Positions 1-5,051 of a DNA stretch of 20,671 bases are shown piece after piece. Below the pieces are notes generated by a model. That model was not told the origin of the DNA. It saw only the letters and a list, made by a program, of their open reading frames with translations, and did not search any database. Each line of letters begins with the position of its first letter. Positions within the stretch are counted from its first letter, which is position 1. The stretch spans positions 1 to 20,671 of the forward strand of contig JAAENB010000315.1 of NCBI GenBank assembly GCA_024224995.1. The letters are read 5' to 3'. The DNA comes from a bacterium. Lineage in GTDB: Bacteria; Spirochaetota; UBA4802; UBA5550. The position numbers and the translations under genes were made by a program.

Positions 1-14
1 AAACCAACCCGTAA

Positions 15-34
15 AGACGTTGCATGCAACGTCT
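15..34. repeat. 20-bp perfect palindrome
   Basis: The two 10-base halves (agacgttgca and its exact complement) form a perfect palindrome centred between 24 and 25. It resembles short intergenic palindromes that occur dispersed in many bacterial genomes. Only one copy is in this window, so neither dispersal nor function can be shown. Confidence 0.6.
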
Positions 35-80
35 CTCTTCCCGGAAACCGGCCCTGTTTAAAAAGAGTTTCTTGAGAGCA

Positions 81-215
81 GCTGACCCCGTGGTCGCGTC
101 TTAGTATAAGGTATATCAACCCGGAATGTAAACCATGCCCGGAGAGATGCCTCCGGGCATGGTTTACATTCCGAATTACGTTTTCGGTATATTAGACACG
201 ACCGACCCGGCCCAG
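81..215. repeat. Large inverted repeat with a 23-bp perfect core hairpin (MITE-like)
   Basis: Bases 122-144 and 151-173 are exact reverse complements (23 bp) around a 6-base loop. Pairing continues outward imperfectly: the ggtcgcgtctta-type block near 92-103 is mirrored by the tagacacgacc block near 193-203, and the gctgacccc-type ends are mirrored near 208-215. The result is an approximately 135-base symmetrical element without an ORF. No U-tract follows the hairpin on either strand, so it is not a standard terminator. A miniature inverted-repeat element or a REP-like sequence is the simplest reading. Confidence 0.55.
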
Positions 216-319
216 CGGGGAAAAAAATAAAAAAGGAATTTTGTTGAAATAGGGAAATTGGTTAAAAAAAGACTGGTTGCCGGAACTCTGTCAACTGTCA
301 ACTAATTTGCAGGGTATAT

Positions 320-582
320 AAACACGGAAGCCACCCAGTTTCTAAATACCAGGTGGCTTCCTAAACCACATTGAACATAAAACTTCCTTAACGCACATCA
401 TTTTCTCCAACCCCGCATACCATTGCTTTTTACAAAGCTCAGGATGGCAAGTTATGTTTCATGGCGTAAAGCATACGTCCACAATCTTGCTCACTCCCGA
501 ATGTACAGGTTAAAGCGATGCACCTGTTGATTTTATTGCCGCACTCGCCAAGCCTTTGCTAACCAGGAACGGCCTTCTAACT
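320..582 (-). ncRNA. Candidate structured small RNA, family not recognised
   Basis: The minus strand has a near-consensus sigma-70 promoter (589-617) aimed at a stretch without an open reading frame that ends in a 10-bp hairpin (326-361). The transcript would be about 250-260 nt. Internal stems visible on the minus strand include acaggt/acctgt, GCAAG...CTTGC enclosing TATG...CATA, and CCAT-N5-GCTTT...AAAGC-A-ATGG. I looked for SRP domain IV (GGAAGCAGCC-type), tmRNA (TTCGA arm and CCA end) and RNase P signatures and found none. A 6S-like RNA or an unknown family is possible. An alternative is a decayed gene that kept its promoter. Confidence 0.45.
326..361 (-). terminator. Hairpin at the 3' end of the candidate RNA
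   Basis: ggaagccacc (326-335) pairs perfectly with ggtggcttcc (352-361) around a 16-base loop. Read on the minus strand it is followed by gtgtttatata, which is only weakly U-rich. It could be a weak intrinsic terminator or a 3' structural element of the RNA. Confidence 0.45.
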
Positions 583-588
583 ATAACT

Positions 589-617
589 AGTATACAGAAT
601 TTTCTACAACCTGTCAA
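589..617 (-). promoter_or_regulatory. Strong sigma-70-type promoter for the minus-strand RNA
   Basis: On the minus strand the sequence reads TTGACA (617-612), a 17-base spacer, then TATACT (594-589). The -35 is perfect and the -10 has five of six consensus bases. An A/T-rich block lies just upstream of the -35 (618-650) and could act as an UP element. The predicted start is near 582. No protein-coding frame follows. Confidence 0.75.
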
Positions 618-675
618 TAAAAAAAATGACACATTTTCGAAATTTTACACTTTTTTTGTTTCTTTTACTTAAAGC

Positions 676-706
676 AAAAAAGGGAGACCAATGGCCTCCC
701 TTTTTT
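676..706. terminator. Bidirectional intrinsic terminator after the lipoprotein gene
   Basis: A6-GGGAGACC (676-689) pairs with GGCCTCCC-T6 (693-706) around the 3-base loop aat. This gives a 14-bp stem with one G-U pair and a U-run on both strands. It sits 40 bases after the stop codon of the minus-strand lipoprotein gene and separates it from the candidate RNA gene. Confidence 0.9.
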
Positions 707-745
707 CATTCTTATCGAATAACTCTCTGTAGTACGGGGTTTTTC

Positions 746-1201
746 CTAGTGTCTGCCGCAGTGCTTCTTCATCTTCTCGTGCAATTCCCTGGCCCGTTCT
801 ACTACCTGGGCTTTTTGGGTATCGTCGAGGAGATTGTAGAACTCAAGGAACTCATCTACATACCTGGTAAAGTAATCGGGCTTTTCAGCGTGTGCTTTCT
901 TTGCGATTGCCGCGATCTTGTTTACATCAGGAGTGGATTTATCAAGCTCTGCCTGGATCAGCTGGCCGATGGCTTTTTTCTTATCCATTCCCTTTGCGAA
1001 ATCTTCTTCAATGGAGCTTCGGATCTCATCGTACTTTGCCTGTTGTGTTGAGGTGAGGTTCAATTCCGCAACTTCATCATCAGCTCTTTCAAGCGCTTTT
1101 CCCAGGTGATGTTTAGGTCCTTTGTGACGGCATCCGCCAAAAACTACCATACCGGCCAGAAGAATAAGTCCTGTTGCTGTAAAAAATCTTTTTTTGTTCA
1201 T
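746..1201 (-). CDS. Spy/CpxP/ZraP-like LTxxQ lipoprotein
   Basis: The 151-residue protein starts with a lipoprotein signal peptide (KKR n-region, hydrophobic core, lipobox VFGGC with Cys24). The mature part is helical and charged, with an LTSTQQ motif at residues 49-54, the signature of the LTxxQ family (Spy, CpxP, ZraP). Those proteins are periplasmic chaperones or sensors of envelope stress; in ZraP histidines bind zinc. Here both ends of the mature protein are rich in His and Cys (HKGPKHH just after the lipid-anchored Cys; HCGRH at the C-terminus), so metal binding is plausible. AGGAG (1213-1209 on the minus strand) lies 7 bases before the ATG. It is monocistronic, with a strong terminator. 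The family call is good; the exact role and the metal link are inferred. Confidence 0.82.
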   Translation of the reverse strand: MNKKRFFTATGLILLAGMVVFGGCRHKGPKHHLGKALERADDEVAELNLTSTQQAKYDEIRSSIEEDFAKGMDKKKAIGQLIQAELDKSTPDVNKIAAIAKKAHAEKPDYFTRYVDEFLEFYNLLDDTQKAQVVERARELHEKMKKHCGRH

Positions 1202-1367
1202 TTTGGGTCTCCTTTATTTTTTGGTATACATGGAATATACTACGAGAGTGTTAATACAGTTTTTCCCGAATGTTAAAAACTCTTAATAAATGTAAAAAAA
1301 GTGTTAAATCGCGCTTTTTTTCCAAAAACCGGTACAGATTTGTCCCTGTTCTTTTTATTTTAATTTG

Positions 1368-1396
1368 TTTACGCTCATGAATATTTTTTGTATATT
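1368..1396 (+). promoter_or_regulatory. Distal promoter of the yqiJ-type operon
   Basis: TTTACG (1368-1373), a 17-base spacer and TATATT (1391-1396) make a plausible sigma-70 promoter. Transcription would begin near 1404 and give a leader of about 245 bases. That leader contains an imperfect stem near 1430-1465 (cgggaa...ttcccg) and a gagg...cctc stem near 1472-1486. Confidence 0.45.
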
Positions 1397-1527
1397 ATTA
1401 TTGGATAGCTTGTAACTGATCATAAGACGCGGGAAGGAGCTGGTTGGTGCTTTTTTCCCGTGTTTTATGTGAGGTTCTTTGCCTCAAATGCCGTACTATA
1501 AAATTAAATTATTATCATCGATTTGAA

Positions 1528-1556
1528 TTGACTTATTTTTTAAATAATGCTAGAGT
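1528..1556 (+). promoter_or_regulatory. Proximal extended -10 promoter of the yqiJ-type operon
   Basis: TTGACT (1528-1533), a 17-base spacer and TAGAGT (1551-1556), preceded by TGC, form an extended -10 (TGnTAGAGT) promoter. Transcription would start near 1563, about 86 bases before the ATG. Confidence 0.5.
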
Positions 1557-1567
1557 TTGTACTTGTT

Positions 1568-1601
1568 AAATAGAGTTACGGATATCCTGCGCGCTCTATT
1601 T
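1568..1601 (+). other. Leader hairpin of the yqiJ-type gene
   Basis: aaatagag (1568-1575) pairs perfectly with ctctattt (1594-1601). The hairpin would sit at the very 5' end of the transcript from the proximal promoter. It may stabilise the mRNA or regulate it; no U-run follows. Confidence 0.45.
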
Positions 1602-1648
1602 ATTATTGAAACTAATACCAAAATCTTACTATTCCGGGTGGAACTATA

Positions 1649-2500
1649 ATGCAATTTTTTCAAGAAATGATCAGACTGCCGATCTTTCCCTTTACGGCAT
1701 TCCTGGGTCTTGTTGTAATCTACTGGCTCACGGTAATCCTGGGTTTCTTTGATGTGGAATCCCTTGACGGTGATGCCGATGTGGATATGGACGTTGACAT
1801 GGATATGGACGTTGACATGGATATGGACGTTGATGTGGATATGGACGTTGATGTGGATATGGACGTTGATGTGGATATGGACGTTGATGTGGATATGGAC
1901 GTTGATGTGGATATGGATGCCGACATGGACGTTGATATGGATGCCGATGTAGATATGGATGCCGACGCGGATGTTGATGTCAGTGTTGACGCTGAAGCGC
2001 ATCTGGGTCTGTTTACCAGTTTCGCAGTAGCCCTTAACCTGGGATTTGTTCCTGTTTCACTCTGGCTCAGTATCTTTGGAATAATCGCCTGGTTTATTGC
2101 CCTTATGACAAACGTAATCCTGGACAATACGGGATTTGCCTTTATACATGATAATCTCCGTCTTCTGGGCAGTTTGTTTATTATCATCCCAATATCGGCA
2201 GTTATCACGAAACATGCAGTCAGGCCCTTAAGACCGGCATTTAAGATGAAAAAAACGACCAGCAGCAGGGACTTTGTTCGCGATATTTGCATGATTACCT
2301 CTTCAAAGGTTACCCCTACTTTTGGGCAGGCTGAGAAAAAAGTGGAAGGGAATCCCATTATTATGCATGTCCGTGCTAAAGAGAGCGAAAATCTGAAAAA
2401 AGGCGACAAGGCTTTTGTTCTAAAATATAACAAAACAGAAAACGTCTACTGGGTTACCCGCTTTGATTACGAAGATATCAATCTTAAAAAAGACGACTAG
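1649..2500 (+). CDS. yqiJ: YqiJ/NfeD-type OB-fold membrane protein with a long Asp-X repeat
   Basis: This 283-residue inner-membrane protein is the expected partner of the flotillin encoded downstream. A hydrophobic segment (about residues 12-33) is followed by a repeat from D42 to D114 in which nearly every second residue is Asp (DVDMDV units). Further hydrophobic segments lie near 128-155 and 168-190. The C-terminal part (about 200-280) fits the soluble OB-fold domain of the YqiJ (DUF1449) family; its motif KKGDKAFVLKY resembles the KGDKVLII stretch of E. coli YqiJ. E. coli YqiJ is about 200 residues and lacks such a repeat. The start is the ATG preceded by GGTGG, a weak Shine-Dalgarno. Which side of the membrane the acidic loop faces cannot be settled from sequence alone. 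The gene symbol is by family, not proven orthology. Confidence 0.75.
   Translation: MQFFQEMIRLPIFPFTAFLGLVVIYWLTVILGFFDVESLDGDADVDMDVDMDMDVDMDMDVDVDMDVDVDMDVDVDMDVDVDMDVDVDMDADMDVDMDADVDMDADADVDVSVDAEAHLGLFTSFAVALNLGFVPVSLWLSIFGIIAWFIALMTNVILDNTGFAFIHDNLRLLGSLFIIIPISAVITKHAVRPLRPAFKMKKTTSSRDFVRDICMITSSKVTPTFGQAEKKVEGNPIIMHVRAKESENLKKGDKAFVLKYNKTENVYWVTRFDYEDINLKKDD
1784..1909 (+). repeat. Seven 18-bp tandem repeats inside the yqiJ-type gene
   Basis: The unit gatatggacgttgatgtg occurs seven times head to tail; the first two units end in gacatg. Degenerate relatives extend the pattern at least to 1981. The 18-base period keeps the frame and encodes DMDVDV. Near-identity at synonymous positions points to recent expansion by slippage or unequal recombination, so copy number probably varies among strains. 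Confidence 0.92.
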
Positions 2501-2534
2501 TGTCAAAAAATCAGAACAAAAGGAATAGTATTAG

Positions 2535-2735
2535 ATGAATGTTTCGGAAGCGCTCAAGGAGTTTTTTCTACCCAGATTTTCCGAAGCAATAAAAATTGTT
2601 GCAAAGCATATTGAATTTGATACAATCCAGGAACGGGAAACGTTCAAAAATGAGGACTTTGAAACCATTGGCCGGGACCTGGACGGATACAGCCTTGAAG
2701 ACATAGCTTTTGATTATATTGAAGAAAGCTCATAA
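2535..2735 (+). CDS. Stand-alone 66-residue SPFH-domain fragment, paralogous to the downstream flotillin
   Basis: The whole protein aligns with residues 127-191 of the flotillin encoded next (2851-4935), with roughly 40-45% identity by eye and one single-residue gap. Shared blocks include FSE, QER, ETIG and GYSLED. It corresponds to the C-terminal half of an SPFH/band-7 domain. It lacks the membrane anchor, the first half of the domain and the coiled coil. AGGAA (2521-2525) lies 9 bases before the ATG, and the gene sits 34 bases after the yqiJ-type gene, so it is probably translated in the operon. It could be a capping or regulatory subunit of the flotillin oligomer, or the remains of a tandem duplication. 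The homology is clear; the function is not known. Confidence 0.7.
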   Translation: MNVSEALKEFFLPRFSEAIKIVAKHIEFDTIQERETFKNEDFETIGRDLDGYSLEDIAFDYIEESS

Positions 2736-2748
2736 ATATGAACCGTGC

Positions 2749-2797
2749 AGCCGGATGCGGAGAAACACTATAATTAGTTTTTCTTCACAATCCGGCT
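2749..2797 (+). other. Intercistronic two-part hairpin before the flotillin gene
   Basis: agccggat (2749-2756) pairs with atccggct (2790-2797). Inside, agaaacact (2761-2769) pairs with agtttttct (2776-2784) with one mismatch. No U-run follows, so it is more likely an mRNA-processing or stability element than a terminator. The flotillin Shine-Dalgarno AAGGAG (2835-2840) lies downstream of it. Confidence 0.5.
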
Positions 2798-2850
2798 ATA
2801 GCAGATTATAAATATAATTAATAAAATCAATAAAAAGGAGTATTAAATAA

Positions 2851-4935
2851 ATGGACAAAATATTAGATACGTTGTTTTCAAGCGGTATAGTAATAACACT
2901 GCTTATATTCGTCGTGATTGTAGGGGTGCTCTTCATGATGACCCGTTTCTTACGAAAAGTTGAACCGGGCAAAGCGCTTATTATTATCAGTCCTTTTAGA
3001 GGGATGAAGGTCACCTTTACCGGTTCACTGGTATTTCCTATTATCCACAAGATGGAAATAATGGATATATCAACAAAAATGATCACTGTTGAACGGCGGG
3101 GAAAAGACGGTCTCATTTGTAAAGACAATATGCGGGCCGACATTTCCGTTAACTTCTACCTCAGGGTCAATCCCACCAAAGAAGACGTTACCCAGGTTGG
3201 CCAGAGTATTGGTGTTGAACGGGCCTCTGCCCAGGAAACCCTGAACGACCTCTTCCAGGCCAAGTTCTCCGAAGGTTTAAAAACCGTTGGTAAGCAGATG
3301 GATTTTGAAGACCTCTTCCAGGAACGAACCGCGTTTAAAGAAAGAATTCTTGAAACAATCGGCCAGAACCTTAACGGGTACAGCCTTGAGGATACAGCTA
3401 TTGACTACCTCGAACAGACTCCCATGGCCGACCTTGATGAAGATAATATTATGGACGCCGAAGGTATCCGGAAAATCACGGAAATCACTCTTACCAAAAA
3501 AGAGATCGTGGAAAAGCGGACTACAGAAACCCGCGAACGTATCTTAGAGCTTGAAAAACAGCGGCTCGAAGCTGAAGCCAAGCAGAAGAGCGAAATAAGC
3601 ATTATCCGGTCAAAAGAAGAAGCCATGGCCAAACGGGTGTCGGAAGAAGAACGCCTCAAGGCCGACGGTACCCGGATAAATACCGATGAAAAACTGGCCG
3701 TTGCCGAAGTTAACAAAAACCGCCAGGTTGAAGTGGCGGAAAAGAACCGTGAACGCGAAGTTGCCGTTGAAACGGAACGCGTGGAAAAAGACCGCTCCCT
3801 TGAAGCAACAGACCGTGAAAAGCTCGTTGCTCTCGCGCGAATTGAAAAAGACAAGGTTGTGGAACAGGAAAGAAAGAATATTGCCGATATCGTCCGTCAA
3901 CGGGTCATTGTTGAACGTACCGTGGCGGAAGAAGAAGAAGCAACCAAAGACACAAGAGCCTTTGCCGGGGCAGACCGGGAAAAGCGTGTCGCCGTTACCC
4001 ACGCGGAACAGGAAGCGGAAGAAAAACTTGTTATTGAGATCAAATCCGCGGAAGCAAAAGAAAAGTCCGCTACCCACCTGGCAAAACAAAAAGAGATTAA
4101 CGCTGAAGTGGAACTTACTACCGCGTCCAAACTTGCCGAATCCAAGAAAACCCTGGCACAGGGTGTTATTGCTGAAAACTCGGCCAATGGGCTTGCCCAG
4201 GTTAAAGTTAAAGAAGCAGATGCCGATGCCATCAAAAAAACCGGTGAAGCCGAAGCAAAAGCGTCTGAATATAAATTTATTGTTGAAGCCAAAGGGATCA
4301 AAGAAAAAGGTCTTGCCGAAGTTGAAGTTCGCAACGCCGGTGCCGAAGCCACGGAACGTATGGGCCAGGCGGAAGCCAAAGCCCTGCAGTACAAATATGA
4401 AGCGGACGCCAAAGGTATGCTTGAAAAGGCCGATGCCATGAAAAATTACGACTCTGTTGGTAAAGAACACGAAGAATACAAACTCCAGCTGGCGTTCGAA
4501 GAAAAGATCAAAATGGAACAGCTTAACATCCGCAGAGATGTGGCGCAAGCACAGGCCAAAGTTATTTCCACCGCTCTTGAATCTGCAAAGATCGACATTG
4601 TTGGCGGTGATGGTGAATTCTTTGACAAGCTTATTACCTCCATTAGTGACGGAAAAGCTGCTACCGCGTACATAGATAACAACGAGCCTCTTACCGAAAT
4701 CAAGAACGCGCTTCTCGCGTCCGGTGATGACAATCTGGTAAATAAAATAAAAGCCCTGGCAAAAGAAACCGGGCTCTCCAGTGAAGCCATCAAAAACCTG
4801 ACCGTTTCCGCGGTTCTGGGCAAAATAGCCACTTCCTCCGACAGTTCGGAAATCCTTGACAAAGCTGTTGAGCTTAAAGAGATCTCTGAAAAAGTTGGAA
4901 TCGGCGGCGTGAACATTAAGAAGTTAATGGGATAA
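2851..4935 (+). CDS. yqiK: Flotillin family protein (YqiK type), long coiled-coil form
   Basis: The 694-residue protein has an N-terminal membrane segment (about residues 10-32). An SPFH/band-7 domain follows (about 35-220; VEPGKALIII, then KDNMRADISVNFYLRV). The flotillin coiled coil (about 220-570) carries repeated AEAKA/EAKG blocks (GEAEAKASEYK, GQAEAKALQYK), and a C-terminal region runs from about 590 to 694. Flotillins form large membrane-bound cages that organise fluid or ordered membrane domains. E. coli YqiK is about 550 residues, so this one has an extended coiled coil. AAGGAG lies 10 bases before the ATG. The order OB-fold membrane protein then flotillin is the standard yqiJ-yqiK pair. 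The family call is firm; the exact function in cells is not established. Confidence 0.9.
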   Translation: MDKILDTLFSSGIVITLLIFVVIVGVLFMMTRFLRKVEPGKALIIISPFRGMKVTFTGSLVFPIIHKMEIMDISTKMITVERRGKDGLICKDNMRADISVNFYLRVNPTKEDVTQVGQSIGVERASAQETLNDLFQAKFSEGLKTVGKQMDFEDLFQERTAFKERILETIGQNLNGYSLEDTAIDYLEQTPMADLDEDNIMDAEGIRKITEITLTKKEIVEKRTTETRERILELEKQRLEAEAKQKSEISIIRSKEEAMAKRVSEEERLKADGTRINTDEKLAVAEVNKNRQVEVAEKNREREVAVETERVEKDRSLEATDREKLVALARIEKDKVVEQERKNIADIVRQRVIVERTVAEEEEATKDTRAFAGADREKRVAVTHAEQEAEEKLVIEIKSAEAKEKSATHLAKQKEINAEVELTTASKLAESKKTLAQGVIAENSANGLAQVKVKEADADAIKKTGEAEAKASEYKFIVEAKGIKEKGLAEVEVRNAGAEATERMGQAEAKALQYKYEADAKGMLEKADAMKNYDSVGKEHEEYKLQLAFEEKIKMEQLNIRRDVAQAQAKVISTALESAKIDIVGGDGEFFDKLITSISDGKAATAYIDNNEPLTEIKNALLASGDDNLVNKIKALAKETGLSSEAIKNLTVSAVLGKIATSSDSSEILDKAVELKEISEKVGIGGVNIKKLMG

Positions 4936-4942
4936 GGGGATT

Positions 4943-4974
4943 GGTAACCGGTTACCGGTGATCGGTGACCGGTT
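4943..4974. repeat. GGT-N-ACC-rich palindromic repeats
   Basis: ggtaaccggttacc (4943-4956) is a perfect 14-bp palindrome. It is followed by overlapping related units (ggtgatcggtgaccggtt). The block lies between the flotillin and the ATPase genes. It looks like a simple intergenic repeat; a protein-binding site is possible. Confidence 0.6.
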
Positions 4975-4979
4975 GAAAG

Positions 4980-5002
4980 AGGGAACCCGGAGGCGGTTCC
5001 CT
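4980..5002 (+). other. Attenuator-like hairpin between flotillin and ATPase genes
   Basis: agggaacc (4980-4987) pairs with ggttccct (4995-5002) around a 7-base loop. No U-tract follows directly, and the downstream gene has its own AGGAG. It may lower or uncouple expression of the very large ATPase relative to the flotillin. Confidence 0.45.
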
Positions 5003-5003
5003 G

Positions 5004-5031
5004 TAAACTTTAAACTTTAAACTTTAAACTT
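5004..5031. repeat. Four tandem 7-bp repeats (taaactt)
   Basis: The heptamer taaactt is repeated exactly four times just before the Shine-Dalgarno of the ATPase gene. It would place a variable-length A/U-rich spacer in the ribosome-loading region. Slippage changing the copy number could tune translation. Confidence 0.85.
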
Positions 5032-5051
5032 TCTTTCCCCAGGAGTTAAAC

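Larger units (their letters stand above)
1..320. other. Gene-free region with inverted repeats
   Basis: No credible coding sequence is visible on either strand. The stretch holds a 20-bp perfect palindrome, a large imperfect inverted repeat, and a short tandem duplication of gtcaact near 288-301. A-rich runs lie between them. It lies downstream of the 3' end of the candidate minus-strand RNA. The window edge prevents seeing what lies to the left. Confidence 0.6.
1202..1648. other. Divergent intergenic region
   Basis: This 447-base A/T-rich spacer separates the minus-strand lipoprotein from the plus-strand yqiJ-type operon. It holds two plausible plus-strand promoters (1368-1396 and 1528-1556), a leader hairpin, and three copies of TGTTAA on the plus strand (1249, 1271, 1302), spaced 22 and 31 bases, upstream of the lipoprotein gene. 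Those copies might be an operator but could be chance in such A/T-rich DNA. No coding frame is supported. Confidence 0.5.

Noticed and set aside
122..173. 23-bp hairpin as an intrinsic terminator
   Set aside because: No U-run follows on either strand, and the symmetry extends far beyond the stem.
320..582. SRP RNA, tmRNA or RNase P RNA as identity of the candidate RNA
   Set aside because: The SRP domain IV core, the tRNA-like end of tmRNA and the RNase P conserved blocks are not present.
626..1051. Plus-strand 141-residue frame
   Set aside because: It runs through the bidirectional terminator and opposite the well-supported lipoprotein gene.
1784..1981. Tandem repeats as a CRISPR array
   Set aside because: The units are contiguous with no spacers, keep a reading frame and encode protein.
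1550..2002. Minus-strand frame rich in His-Ile-Asn-Val repeats
   Set aside because: It is the antisense reading of the 18-base Asp-X repeat. The plus-strand frame has membrane segments, an OB-fold end and operon context.
3405..4916. Long minus-strand frames opposite the flotillin
   Set aside because: They mirror the low-complexity coiled-coil codons, are Phe- or Ser-rich, and lack starts with ribosome sites.
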